From Mycolicibacterium canariasense (lineage in GTDB: Bacteria; Actinomycetota; Actinomycetes; Mycobacteriales; Mycobacteriaceae): DNA of 48,957 bases. A model generated the notes under the pieces. It was not told the origin of the DNA, made no database searches, and was given only the letters and a program-made list of their open reading frames with translations. The stretch spans positions 1-48,957 of the forward strand of contig NZ_LQOL01000070.1 of NCBI RefSeq assembly GCF_002101555.1, given 5' to 3'. The position numbers were made by a program, and so were the translations under genes. Positions 1 through 9,359 of the stretch are shown one piece after another (positions within the stretch are counted from its first letter, which is position 1; each line of letters starts with the position of its first letter).

Positions 1-31
1 TCAGATCATCCCCGGGAAGGTGCGCCCACTT

Positions 32-1240
32 TCATGCCGCCCCACCGAGGGTCATCCACAGGTTCTGATCATTGCTCGTAGCGCGAACAATCGACCCCGT
101 GCCCGTGGTGGCGTTGCCCAACTGGGTGGTGTTCGCGTTGTATCCCTGAACACTCACCCCGACGGCCGAGGCGATACGCCCGTCCGCCCTGGCATTCGTG
201 TAGTAAAGGTTCGTCGATCCCTCAGGGACGGCGTCTGTAGATCCAGGCGATGGACTGATCTCCACATACGCCGATCCCGACCAGCGGTAAATCTTCCCCG
301 TGTCCAGCGCCACATAGATCTTTCCTGTGGCTCCAGTGCCCGGGAGGCTGCCTGCGTTGGCATATTCGAGAACATCATCTACGTACGAAGGCAGCAGCGA
401 GGCAGGGATAAGAGCTGAGGAATCCAGTCCGGCGTAACCGTTGGGCTGGTTCTTCTGACTTGTCGCTTGCAACGCCGCCGCCGAGATACGCGCATCGGCG
501 GCAGTGTTGAAATCGGAGATGGTGGACGCGGGTTGCGTGCCGGTGTGGTTCGCCCGGTTCTTCAGGTTGGCGTCAGTGTCGTTCGCGGTCGCATTGTTCG
601 CAATACCAGAGAGTTTCGATTTCTCTGTGGCGGTGTAGTTCTTGTTCGCCGTCCCATCGACCATGTTGTCCTGGGAAAACGCATTTCCTGAAACATTGTT
701 GGGGTCATAGACCGCTTTGGTCATATCACCGGACCCGGTGCCATCTGCACCGGGAGGGCCTTGCACGCCCTGTTCCCCTTGAATGCCTTGCTCGCCCTGT
801 TCCCCTTGAGGGCCGACCAGCGAAGCCAACCACTCAGCCTCAGTGCCGACAAACCCATTGGCGACGGCAACCTCATATGCGGAATCGCCCTCAGGTCCCG
901 CTTCGATCGGGTGGGTTTCCAGGTACTCCCACACCACATTCTGAATCGCGCCCTGCGGGGTTTCTGGAGGCAACCCCGCAGCCAGCGCAATCAAATCCCA
1001 AAGGTCGATATCCGTCTCGGGGACGGTGACGGTCCAACGTTTCCCATCGGGGTTCTCCAGAACCACCACCCCAGGATCAATCACCGCGCGGAACAGGCCA
1101 GCGGTGACGTTGATGGTGCGGACGCGGGTCGACACCACTTCACCGGTGGCCGATTGGGCGTAGGTCGGTGACCACACCCTCCAGTCGCGGCTGTCCTTCT
1201 TCCCGGTTGAGTCGACAACAACCCCAGTAACGAGAGGCAT
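32..1240 (-). CDS. Minor tail protein with collagen-like segment
   Basis: A 402-residue tail-tip or fibre protein of the virion, probably involved in host contact. A globular N-terminal part (about residues 1-140) is followed by a run of Gly-X-Y triplets of the GPQGEQ type, then fibre-like repeats containing motifs such as KLSGIANNAT and DTGKIYRWSGSAYVE that are common in phage fibres. The ATG shares one base with the stop of the upstream gene (TGATG), so translation is probably coupled. At its 3' end an overlapping ATG at 35 opens only nine codons before a stop, so the next gene must start further left, outside the window. The tail role is inferred from these repeats and from its place at the end of the tail block; the receptor is unknown. 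Confidence 0.85.
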   Translation of the reverse strand: MPLVTGVVVDSTGKKDSRDWRVWSPTYAQSATGEVVSTRVRTINVTAGLFRAVIDPGVVVLENPDGKRWTVTVPETDIDLWDLIALAAGLPPETPQGAIQNVVWEYLETHPIEAGPEGDSAYEVAVANGFVGTEAEWLASLVGPQGEQGEQGIQGEQGVQGPPGADGTGSGDMTKAVYDPNNVSGNAFSQDNMVDGTANKNYTATEKSKLSGIANNATANDTDANLKNRANHTGTQPASTISDFNTAADARISAAALQATSQKNQPNGYAGLDSSALIPASLLPSYVDDVLEYANAGSLPGTGATGKIYVALDTGKIYRWSGSAYVEISPSPGSTDAVPEGSTNLYYTNARADGRIASAVGVSVQGYNANTTQLGNATTGTGSIVRATSNDQNLWMTLGGAA

Positions 1241-2376
1241 CAGTTCGTCGTTCCCACGATCCAGAACGTGCGGTCGAAGCGGCGGCCCCTTGCGGTTGAT
1301 GCCCGCACCCGGACGCTACGGTTGACGTTCACCGTGCCGCCGGTGATCCACACCTGCGTCATGGATTTCGTGTCGTCAATGGACCGGTCGCCGTCCATAG
1401 TGACCTTGCGCAGCGACCCCGAGGTGGTGTGGTCAACGTGAATCAGGTAGTCATCGTCAGCCAGATGCTCGGACCAATCGATGGTGTAGTCGTTGACGTC
1501 GTCGGGGTCTTTCGGCCACACCGGCATCGGCACACCATCGGCGGCGCGCACAAAGTTGCCCGCCACAAGAACATTGGATGGGTTATCAACGGCGGGCACG
1601 CGGTAGAAGCGATCCGGGTGCGGCTCAGCCCACCGGTACACACTCCCCCCGAACCCACCCGACCCAGCGCGATGCCGACCAGTCGCACCGAACACCACCG
1701 GCGCCGGATCCAGATTCAGCCCGAACGCCCCCCACAATGCCGTCGACACGTTATGAGTGATGGTCGGGGTGACCGTCTCGGCGCCGCGGGTCTCCCCCAA
1801 CAACAACTGCCCATTACCCGACGGTGACGGCGCGGACGCCACCTTCTCGCCCGTGAAGTTGGTGACCTTCTTCCCCTTACCCACAAGGTGGGCCGTGATC
1901 ACCCGCGACGCCGGGAGGATAGACGGGACTGTGACGCCAGATGTCGTCACGTTGGTGGACCCCACCGCCGACACCACCGCGGATTGGATGTTGTCCAAAT
2001 CCAGCGGCTGGGCCTGCGCCCACACCCCCGTGGTGATGAACCGCGACCTGGTATCCAAACCGGTCCCGATACCCGAGTGCGATGCTTCCACCGTTCCGCT
2101 GACAGGGTTTTCGACGATCCACCCCATGAGTAGGTTCTTGTCCGACCCGAACAACAAGGGGGTTGCCAGCAGTGGGATGGGGGTTCCGCCGGTCCACGTG
2201 CAACTGATGGTGTCCCCGGCGACGGATGGCTCACCGGTCCACCCGTACGCAACGATGCCGTACACGTACGTGCCGAGGTTCGGGTTGACGTTCACCGACA
2301 CATCAATGTTGTGGCTGGTGAGGTTCCCCGCCAGCAGTTGGGTGCGCTGAGCGACGGCGCTGCGAGTGACTGGCAT
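1240..2376 (-). CDS. Minor tail protein
   Basis: A 378-residue protein rich in beta-strand-type sequence with no catalytic motif that I recognise. It lies in the minor tail block between two other tail-tip genes and shares one base with both (TGATG at each end). A start nine codons upstream (2403) is possible, but the ATG at 2376 fits the TGATG coupling seen at neighbouring junctions. It resembles proteins annotated as minor tail proteins in mycobacteriophages. Its exact place in the tail tip cannot be told from sequence. Confidence 0.8.
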   Translation of the reverse strand: MPVTRSAVAQRTQLLAGNLTSHNIDVSVNVNPNLGTYVYGIVAYGWTGEPSVAGDTISCTWTGGTPIPLLATPLLFGSDKNLLMGWIVENPVSGTVEASHSGIGTGLDTRSRFITTGVWAQAQPLDLDNIQSAVVSAVGSTNVTTSGVTVPSILPASRVITAHLVGKGKKVTNFTGEKVASAPSPSGNGQLLLGETRGAETVTPTITHNVSTALWGAFGLNLDPAPVVFGATGRHRAGSGGFGGSVYRWAEPHPDRFYRVPAVDNPSNVLVAGNFVRAADGVPMPVWPKDPDDVNDYTIDWSEHLADDDYLIHVDHTTSGSLRKVTMDGDRSIDDTKSMTQVWITGGTVNVNRSVRVRASTARGRRFDRTFWIVGTTN

Positions 2377-2765
2377 CAGGACACCCAGTCCGTCACAGTC
2401 CACTGGATACGGTCAGACAACGTGAGAAGGTCGCCATTCACAACCAAGATCGGCTGGTTGCCAACCATGTTGATCATCCAGTTACCGGCCGAAAAGGCGT
2501 CGTGGATGCTGATGTGGGTGATGGTGACATCGGTGCCCACATCCACAGACACCTCCAAAGGCGCACCAGCGGTGCGCCAATGACCATCAGTGTCACGCTC
2601 GAAGAACGCAGCCTGCCGGTCGATCGCGATGATGTTGGACGTACCGCCACTACCCGGGTCAGCAGAGTGGAACTGCACGTACGGCTGATTGACCACGAAA
2701 GGGATTCCGGTCAGTGCCGCATCCCACTGCGAATTGATCAGCCAGTTGGAGGGTCCGATAGCCAT
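2376..2765 (-). CDS. Small minor tail protein
   Basis: 129 residues, no recognised domain, Trp-rich and beta-rich. The ATG is preceded by a strong ribosome site (GGAGG, 8-9 bases upstream). The stop overlaps the next start. Position among tail-tip genes suggests a tail accessory protein; the function itself is not visible. Confidence 0.7.
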   Translation of the reverse strand: MAIGPSNWLINSQWDAALTGIPFVVNQPYVQFHSADPGSGGTSNIIAIDRQAAFFERDTDGHWRTAGAPLEVSVDVGTDVTITHISIHDAFSAGNWMINMVGNQPILVVNGDLLTLSDRIQWTVTDWVS

Positions 2766-2767
2766 GG

Positions 2768-3124
2768 TCAGTTACCTCCAGAGACGAGCTGCCAAGGCAG
2801 CGTTGGTTCGGTGTCGAAGCTGAATCCCCCGTCGGGGTGAATGACCGCCCACATCGGGACGCCGCCGCGGCAAACCTTCACCGCTACAGCCCCGTTGGCT
2901 TCATTCCGGCGGATAGTTCCCTGCGCGCACCCGGAGTTGGCGAGGTTCTGCGCGGCGAGGATTTCCCGGATCAACTCTGGCGTGGCCTGCTGTGAAGTCA
3001 TGGAATACAGCCGGTCCACGAACTCATCCGACACCACAACAGACGGTGTGGTGACATCCACGTCAGGGAGCGGTTCAGCTTCCGGTTCGGGTTCGTCAGA
3101 CAAAGTTTTCGGGTCGAGATTCAC
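2768..3124 (-). CDS. Tail-block protein of unknown function
   Basis: 118 residues from a GTG at 3124, which shares one base with the upstream TAG stop and has AGGGG just before it. A longer reading from a GTG at 3148 is open but lacks that ribosome site. The N-terminal third is acidic and proline-rich (EPEPEAEPLPDVDV), the middle is probably helical, and the C-terminal half looks like a compact domain with two cysteines. It is probably a tail or tail-assembly protein, judged by location only. Confidence 0.65.
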   Translation of the reverse strand: MNLDPKTLSDEPEPEAEPLPDVDVTTPSVVVSDEFVDRLYSMTSQQATPELIREILAAQNLANSGCAQGTIRRNEANGAVAVKVCRGGVPMWAVIHPDGGFSFDTEPTLPWQLVSGGN

Positions 3125-3354
3125 TACACCACCCCTAGTTTCGGCCACGACGCAATCTCTGGATTCTGTTCAGCAGTTGTGTAGTAGATGCGTTGGCCGC
3201 GCACCCACACGAAGTAGTCGCCGGGTTTGTATACGGTGCCCTGGCTGGTTACCTGGCCCACCAGCTCCTCGGCGACGACAGCGCCGTCCGGGCTGATGCG
3301 GAGGCGGCCGAACGTTGGGTCGTCCACTGGCGGATGCAAGTTAATGTCGGTCAT
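3124..3354 (-). CDS. Small tail-block protein
   Basis: 76 residues, beginning with an ATGA overlap with the upstream minor tail gene. It contains a PGDYFVWVRGQRIYY segment that looks like a small beta domain. No family recognised. It is translated as part of the tail block. Confidence 0.65.
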   Translation of the reverse strand: MTDINLHPPVDDPTFGRLRISPDGAVVAEELVGQVTSQGTVYKPGDYFVWVRGQRIYYTTAEQNPEIASWPKLGVV

Positions 3355-4964
3355 GAGCTGATGTCCTCCACCGTGTCCGGCGTAATGCGCATCACCTGGA
3401 AGTAGGTATAGGCACCCGATGTCACTCCCATCACCTTCACGCCAGTGGTCACAGGGAAATACTGAAGGGAAAGAACGTCATTGGGTTCGAGTGGAAGGGC
3501 AGCGACCACCAAGCCTGATACACCGCTGGTTCCCGCCGCCGTCTGTACCCCGTTCTTGTACAGGCCTGGGTAGCCGGACATATCTGTTGTTTGGGTCACA
3601 ATTTCGGAGCTAACTAGGTAATTCCCTTTGCGCTTGACCGTCCATGTTCCGGCAGGGCCGTTCCACACCAGATCGTTTGTCGCGTAATCGAATGTGTCGA
3701 AGAAGCCGGAAGGAAAGAGATTCCAGTTGCTAGCCGAAGGCATGCTGATCGGGGTGCTCGACGAGCGGAACGCTCGGCCGAGGGACGACAGCATCGCGGG
3801 TGGGGTGTTGTCTGCCATGTAGAAGGCGACCAGTGCGCCGGGGGTGGTGTTGAATCTGCCACCGGCTCCGTCGGAGCCGATCACCCACTCTTCCCCGCCG
3901 CCTGTCTTCCGGTATCCAGCACCGAGATTCGAGAGTGTCCCGACCTCGTTATGTGTATACACCGGAGATCCGTTAAGCAGTATCTTGTATTGCCTGCTTC
4001 CGCCGATGGTCCCAGCGTCCAGGGAGTAGATCGCGCCGGCCCTAAACTTGTGACTTACGGTAATCCACTTTGTCCAGACACCGTTGGCGACAAAGCCGAG
4101 GTCGAATGAGTCAATGTCGAAGATGACCATCACGCAGTCCACGTCGGCATAGGTGCCAGACTCAGCGACGCGGGCGCGGATGTAGTTGTACGCGTAGGAG
4201 TGAAGATTGCCGAATGGCCCGAAGGTTCGCTTACCAGGCACCGTCGACAACACAACACTCACGCGCTGAAGGTCGGTGATCGTCGTCTTATCCGTGTACG
4301 TGTAGTACGCTTTCCGTCCTGCATCCCACGTTCCCGGGGTGAGCTGCGCCCGCCCCGACACGATCCCCAGGGTGTCCGTCCCGGCACCGGAATACCACTG
4401 GGAGAACGACGATCCCATCGATGACGCATCAGGCATGTTCGTGAAGTCCACGAACCCCGAATTGCCGCCCTGCGCGTTACCGGAGTTCAACTGCTGCAGG
4501 ATAGCCACCGCCGCCGCAGTGTCTGCTTGCTGCTGCGCTATCGCCTCCGCCGCAGACTGTGCATCTGAAGCGTCCCAGTCGTACCCGAACAGGCCGGTGA
4601 ACCCCTGCACCAGTGCGTTGATGGTGCCCTGCACTGCGGGGATGAATCCAGCGGTGATGTCCTTCCACACCTCGATGGGCGTCTGGGACATGTCGATACC
4701 GGTGAATGCGGTCAGCGCTTTCTGCGCACCGGAAAATACGTTGGATCCCCAGTCGGCTAACCACCCTGCGCCGTCGAAGTCCTCCCCTGTATCAACCGCG
4801 CCCATAGCGACTGCGGTATCAGCCAGGTTGCGTTGCTGAACGAACTTCTGCTGGTCTTCGATCGTCTCCAGCGGCGTCTTGGTGTTCTTAACCGATGAAC
4901 GCCCAAGAGGACGCCCAACCGCGTCGAGGGTCGACGCCCAATCCTCGCTGTCGTAATCGGTCAT
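3351..4964 (-). CDS. Large minor tail protein
   Basis: 537 residues. The N-terminal 170 are helical and alanine/glutamine-rich. The middle (about 180-390) is a beta-rich, laminin- or concanavalin-like region with repeated aromatic strands. The C-terminal 120 residues (GTWTVKRKGNYLVSS, then GLYKNGV, then DVLSLQYFPV) have the pattern of a C1q/TNF-like jelly-roll, a fold often found at the tips of phage fibres. The ATG overlaps the upstream stop by four bases. It is probably a receptor-facing or baseplate protein; domain assignments are from pattern recognition only. Confidence 0.8.
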   Translation of the reverse strand: MTDYDSEDWASTLDAVGRPLGRSSVKNTKTPLETIEDQQKFVQQRNLADTAVAMGAVDTGEDFDGAGWLADWGSNVFSGAQKALTAFTGIDMSQTPIEVWKDITAGFIPAVQGTINALVQGFTGLFGYDWDASDAQSAAEAIAQQQADTAAAVAILQQLNSGNAQGGNSGFVDFTNMPDASSMGSSFSQWYSGAGTDTLGIVSGRAQLTPGTWDAGRKAYYTYTDKTTITDLQRVSVVLSTVPGKRTFGPFGNLHSYAYNYIRARVAESGTYADVDCVMVIFDIDSFDLGFVANGVWTKWITVSHKFRAGAIYSLDAGTIGGSRQYKILLNGSPVYTHNEVGTLSNLGAGYRKTGGGEEWVIGSDGAGGRFNTTPGALVAFYMADNTPPAMLSSLGRAFRSSSTPISMPSASNWNLFPSGFFDTFDYATNDLVWNGPAGTWTVKRKGNYLVSSEIVTQTTDMSGYPGLYKNGVQTAAGTSGVSGLVVAALPLEPNDVLSLQYFPVTTGVKVMGVTSGAYTYFQVMRITPDTVEDISS

Positions 4965-5821
4965 GCCGGGATCGTCAACGCGCCGAACAATCCAGTACCG
5001 GCCACCGACGAATACGCCGACGACCCGGCTTGCTTCTCAGTGCGGAAGTACACGTTCGCCGGCTGCCCTGCAAGGATCTTCGTCGCCGACGATGTAGTCC
5101 CCGCAGGCGGGTAGCCGATCATTGACAGCTTGTCTTTCGTGCCAGCGACACCGTAGGAGCGGCCCACAATCTTGGTGCCCGTCTCCTCATCTAGGTGAGC
5201 AACCAAATCCACCCGCAGGTTCGTCGCGCCGCCCGCCGCAACCACTTGCACCTCACCCGACGGGATCACGTACCGGTCGTACGGGGCGGCAGCGATCGGG
5301 ATAGTGGTCATCGTGAACCCCGCCGTTGTCCCGCTGGGAACGTTGTCCACGGACGCCGGCCAATGCATCGTTGGGACCTTCTGCGGGACCAGCTCGAACG
5401 TCTCCAAACCCGCAGCAACAGCAGGGATATAACCCAGCGTCGGGTCACCGTAGTCCTCCGGTGAGATGACCGCCGAACCGGACTCACCCTGCACCCCGCG
5501 GTGCAGCACAATGTCCAGCCCATACACCGGACCCGACACATCCGTGGCCTCCGCCAACAAGTTCAGATTGACCGACGCCGGGGTTGGGTCATCAGCATCC
5601 AACTCGGTGAAACTCGATATCTCGATGGACGGGGAGAACCCCCGATCACCTTTGGCGAGAATGTTCCCCATCGATGCAACCCCACCCAAAGGTGCGGCCA
5701 CCGCCAAATACATGCCCGACGCCTGACCATCATCATCAAGCCGGAACCCGATCTCAGCGAGGTTGCAGAACAGCCACCGCACACCATCCCGGTACTCGGT
5801 GCGCCAAAGAATCTCTGCCAC
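4961..5821 (-). CDS. Minor tail protein
   Basis: 286 residues from a GTG at 5821, chosen because AGGAGG stands four bases before it; a longer frame to 5866 would overlap the previous gene and lacks such a site. The protein is beta-rich, with an N-terminal part containing YRDGVRWLFCNLAEIGFRL and a glycine-rich C-terminus. It lies directly after the Gp37-like gene, where mycobacteriophages keep further minor tail genes. No enzymatic motif seen. Confidence 0.78.
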   Translation of the reverse strand: MAEILWRTEYRDGVRWLFCNLAEIGFRLDDDGQASGMYLAVAAPLGGVASMGNILAKGDRGFSPSIEISSFTELDADDPTPASVNLNLLAEATDVSGPVYGLDIVLHRGVQGESGSAVISPEDYGDPTLGYIPAVAAGLETFELVPQKVPTMHWPASVDNVPSGTTAGFTMTTIPIAAAPYDRYVIPSGEVQVVAAGGATNLRVDLVAHLDEETGTKIVGRSYGVAGTKDKLSMIGYPPAGTTSSATKILAGQPANVYFRTEKQAGSSAYSSVAGTGLFGALTIPA

Positions 5822-5834
5822 AAAGCCTCCTGGA

Positions 5835-7571
5835 TTAACCTGACTGCGGAGCAAGGCTGACGACATTTATCGCCGCCATGGCCTCGCTGATATTTCGACG
5901 CAACTGAGCAGACGGATGCTCCAACGGTTTCCCGTCACCCATCTGCACCGTCAACTCACGCGTAGTGCGATTCACCTTCCCGGCGATCAACTCGATGTAA
6001 TCGGTGAACATCAACGTCCGATTCGCGTACACCAAAGTCATGAGGGCGCCGGGGAAGATATCCCGCCCCAACTTGTACGGCCCGTTCTGACCGCGGAACG
6101 TCGCAATCGCCGTCGTGTAACCCCGCGAGTTCCACAGCACCGCAATGAACTGGAACAACGCCTCCAAGTTGTACGGAGACGAGTTGGTGGAGGTGAACAC
6201 CTCAATCGCCGGGTGGTACGGGCCCACATCATTCCGTCGGGCGTAATGCTCAATCAGCTGGAACGCCAGGAACGAATCGTTGAGGAACCCGTCCAACAAA
6301 TTGCTCGGCACACCGGTGAAGCCGATGACGATCATGATGCAGTCGATGACGTACGCGAAGAACGCATTGATCAAGTCGTTCAACCACTTCGGTGACTTCC
6401 CACCGATGATGTGCTGCCACCCAAGAGGGGTGCAGTGCACAATCTCGTACGTCACCAGGGCTGAGCGGTCCTGAACAACATCCCCGTCCTCAGTGACCAC
6501 CAAATCCGGGGTCACCAACACCGCGTACGGTGGTACGAATTCGATGCCCAACCGTGGTGCGATGTACAAACCTTCGGGGGCGTACTTCCCGTCCGGGTTC
6601 AGGAACGGGGACAGGGTGTCACCCAACAGTGAACCCTGCGCGTCAACGATTCCGCGCAACGCCGAATCCAGAATCGTCTTCGTCGGCCCCTCAATCTGGG
6701 AGCGGTCCTTCACCGTCATCACATACGTAGGCACTTCGAGGTTCGCCCACTTGTCCGGCTGCGGCATCCCCTCACGCCACAGATACACCCGAACATCCAC
6801 CCCATACGCCGGGGTGATCTCCTTGATGACTTCCCCGACCGTCGTCATCCGGACGGTCTTCACATACGGCGGCGACGAATCCCGCAGAATCCCCGTACGC
6901 ACCACATACAACGGCGTTTTCAGGATCGTGGACGGTTTCCCGTCCCGCTTCAACCCCTGCAGCACTGTCCCGAACCACGCCCGCACATCCGGATTCAGCG
7001 AGAGAGCGTTGTTGACGAACTCCCACATGCCAGACTGGATCCGCAACGCCTGCTCCGCAGCCATCGCCTCAATCGCCGTACACAACGGGGCTGCGTAGAT
7101 CGCGTGCGAAAACGGTTGCGCCTGAATAGGGCTCCACCACGACGGCCAAATCACCAGGTAGTTGAGGATGTCGAAGATGCCGACCAGTTCCAGGGTGTGT
7201 GTCAGGACGCCGTCCTCGCCCATCTTCTCCCGATGACGTTTGACGTAGAACGCCTCATAGATCCCGGCGGTTTCGATGGTGACACCCACCATCGTCCTGC
7301 GGCACGTCCGGAACATCGGAACCAGATGGTGATTCCCCCGCAGCGTCAACGTCGCCTGAGGGGCAAGGTTTCTCGGGATGGTGTACGTCAGTTCGATGAA
7401 GTCGCCGATCTTGTCGACGTCTTTCCAGAGCTTGTCGCAGACGGTGAGGTCAACGTCGGTGTCGTCCGCGGTGAACGTCTTAGACAACACCTCGGCGGCT
7501 TCGGCTTGCCGGTAGCGGTCACCAGATTCGAGGTCGCGTTTCCACTTCTCGATTTCGTCGTCTGACAGCAT
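5835..7571 (-). CDS. Minor tail protein, Gp37-like
   Basis: 578 residues resembling the siphovirus ReqiPepy6 Gp37-like minor tail family, which follows the distal tail gene in many actinobacteriophages. The segment ALVTYEIVHCTPLGWQ, near residue 380, followed by HIIGGKSPKW and a hydrophobic stretch, is characteristic. A C-terminal part with YIELIAGKVNRTTRELTVQM may contact the baseplate hub. The ATG comes directly after the TAA of a 19-codon micro-ORF in the same frame. The short TPLGWQ motif recurs in the right-arm protein at 25664-26242 (see findings). Confidence 0.85.
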   Translation of the reverse strand: MLSDDEIEKWKRDLESGDRYRQAEAAEVLSKTFTADDTDVDLTVCDKLWKDVDKIGDFIELTYTIPRNLAPQATLTLRGNHHLVPMFRTCRRTMVGVTIETAGIYEAFYVKRHREKMGEDGVLTHTLELVGIFDILNYLVIWPSWWSPIQAQPFSHAIYAAPLCTAIEAMAAEQALRIQSGMWEFVNNALSLNPDVRAWFGTVLQGLKRDGKPSTILKTPLYVVRTGILRDSSPPYVKTVRMTTVGEVIKEITPAYGVDVRVYLWREGMPQPDKWANLEVPTYVMTVKDRSQIEGPTKTILDSALRGIVDAQGSLLGDTLSPFLNPDGKYAPEGLYIAPRLGIEFVPPYAVLVTPDLVVTEDGDVVQDRSALVTYEIVHCTPLGWQHIIGGKSPKWLNDLINAFFAYVIDCIMIVIGFTGVPSNLLDGFLNDSFLAFQLIEHYARRNDVGPYHPAIEVFTSTNSSPYNLEALFQFIAVLWNSRGYTTAIATFRGQNGPYKLGRDIFPGALMTLVYANRTLMFTDYIELIAGKVNRTTRELTVQMGDGKPLEHPSAQLRRNISEAMAAINVVSLAPQSG

Positions 7572-7631
7572 TTACGCGCAGCCTGATCTGGCCGCTTCGG
7601 CAAACCGAGCGGCAATAATGGTGGCGGCCAT
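7572..7631 (-). CDS. 19-residue micro-ORF between minor tail genes
   Basis: ATG at 7631 directly follows the TAG of the upstream gene, and its TAA directly precedes the ATG of the downstream gene, so the micro-ORF exactly fills the gap. It encodes a short alanine-rich peptide (MAATIIAARFAEAARSGCA). It is in frame with the downstream gene, separated only by the stop, so it may be a coupling leader or a remnant of a longer N-terminus. Expression is not proven. Confidence 0.4.
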   Translation of the reverse strand: MAATIIAARFAEAARSGCA

Positions 7632-9359
7632 CTAAATCGGCAGTTTCCTCAACGGGGTCCCCGCAGCAATGATCCGGGAGTCCGGGTTGCCGCCGGTGAT
7701 CTTGCACGCCACCTGATACTTCTCAGCCGGCCGGCCCGGGGACTTCGCCGGAATCGGCCGCGTAAACCAACCCTCGATAATCCGGTGCAGATTCCCCTGC
7801 GGCGGGACGACACCGAACTCGGAGGCGTTCGCCTGACGGGTCGGGCCGATGTTCTTAATCGGCGCGTACGAATCCAACTCCGCCAACGCTTTGCGGTACT
7901 CCAACAATTCAGCCGCGGTGGGTGGTTCGGAGGTGAGGTCGATGATGCGGCGCTGCTGCCCATCCGTGCGGATCTGCACCCGCTGATTCGGCAACAGGGG
8001 TCCGATCTTCACCATCTGCTTAGACCCCGGCCCTGATGCAATCTCAAACGTCCCCGGCCCGAACAGGGTGTAGCGGTCCCACATGTCCTGGTCCCCCACA
8101 TTCACCCGGGTGAGGAATCCGGTAGGGGCGGCGGAGGTCAAATCACCCGCCGACACTTCCCTAATCGATGCGGGGGTTCCTTGGGTGATGAACGCCCCCG
8201 CAGCCTGACCGCCCGTCCCCACACCCCGCAGGGACGCACCCATCGCGGACACACCACCCTTGTCCTTCGCAACGAAGATGGTGTCCCCGCCTTTACGGAC
8301 CCGGAAGATGCGCGGGTTGAAGTTGCCGTCCTTATCCAGGCCACCGCACTCCAACCGATACCTTTCACCCGGCAACGGGGGGAAGGGGTTTGATGCGAAC
8401 CCGGCCGCGATGTTCGTCTTATGGAAGTTGTTGAACGCCGCGATCTCAATCCACGCACCCGTGATGCGGGCCCGCACCCCGTACCCGTTCCACTCCCCCG
8501 AAGAGGTGCGGCCCATGCGTCCCCAGATGTCGTTGGAGGCGCCCCACTCCTGCCACGAATCAAACACGATGCTGCTGACCTGGTTGTCCGTCGACGTGTC
8601 GAAATCCCGGTACGGGCCGGCAACGAACTGGCGTGGGGCGGTGAACAACATCCGTGCCGGGTCGTCACGCCACCGCATCGCACCCCGCAGTGTGTACGGG
8701 TAGCCACCACCCGGACCCGAGAAGAATAGGGGCCAGTTCGGGCCCATGTTCTTGTCTTCGACGTAATCGACGTCGAAGCTGTCCTTCATCGCGTCATACG
8801 GCAGGCGGAACTCATCAACATGGTCGAGGGTGCGCCAGAACCCGCCATCGATCTGCAGATGCAAATCCATCGTCACTGAGCGCTGCTGCCCACCAACATC
8901 CCAACCGGTAGCAGAGGGGCGCATGTGGCGGACGTCGGCCCACCACAACCCCATCTCGGGTGTGAACCACGACAACTCAGACGTTTTCGTCTTATCCAGG
9001 CAGCCGAGGAGGAGTTGCCGGAGCTGGCGGAGGTGGGCGCCGTCGCGGGCGATCAACCTCACCGGCAGGGTGGTTTCCATCGCATCGTTGACGGCGAACA
9101 GGAACGTCGTGCCGTCGGTGCGGGCGCCCTGCTGCCCAACAACCTTCCACTGACCAGCCATACCCTTCGGTGCGGCGTTGATCAGCACACACTCAGGTGA
9201 TTCGTACTTGTCGGCGATGGCGCCACCACCAGCCATCTCCACGACCACTGACTTGTCGGGCGACTTCAACCGAACCCGTGGATGCGTACCATTCAGAAAG
9301 TAGTACGCCCCGTGTGGCAGCACTGGATTCGCAGGAATCCGCACCGTGGAGGCGGTCAC
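7632..9359 (-). CDS. Distal-tail-like minor tail protein
   Basis: 575 residues, the first gene after the tape measure. This is the usual place of the distal tail (Dit-like) protein that caps the tube and holds the baseplate. The N-terminal 200 residues (HGAYYFLNGTHPRVRL and the following strands, then LLGCLDKTKTSELSWFTPE) look like the Dit ring domain. A beta-sandwich-like region inserted at about 210-400 may bind carbohydrate, and the C-terminal part is strand-rich. The start overlaps the tape measure stop by four bases. Assignment is from position and pattern. Confidence 0.8.
   Translation of the reverse strand: MTASTVRIPANPVLPHGAYYFLNGTHPRVRLKSPDKSVVVEMAGGGAIADKYESPECVLINAAPKGMAGQWKVVGQQGARTDGTTFLFAVNDAMETTLPVRLIARDGAHLRQLRQLLLGCLDKTKTSELSWFTPEMGLWWADVRHMRPSATGWDVGGQQRSVTMDLHLQIDGGFWRTLDHVDEFRLPYDAMKDSFDVDYVEDKNMGPNWPLFFSGPGGGYPYTLRGAMRWRDDPARMLFTAPRQFVAGPYRDFDTSTDNQVSSIVFDSWQEWGASNDIWGRMGRTSSGEWNGYGVRARITGAWIEIAAFNNFHKTNIAAGFASNPFPPLPGERYRLECGGLDKDGNFNPRIFRVRKGGDTIFVAKDKGGVSAMGASLRGVGTGGQAAGAFITQGTPASIREVSAGDLTSAAPTGFLTRVNVGDQDMWDRYTLFGPGTFEIASGPGSKQMVKIGPLLPNQRVQIRTDGQQRRIIDLTSEPPTAAELLEYRKALAELDSYAPIKNIGPTRQANASEFGVVPPQGNLHRIIEGWFTRPIPAKSPGRPAEKYQVACKITGGNPDSRIIAAGTPLRKLPI

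Noticed and set aside
1..35. A gene starting at 35 and running off the left edge
   Set aside because: The frame stops after nine codons, inside the window.
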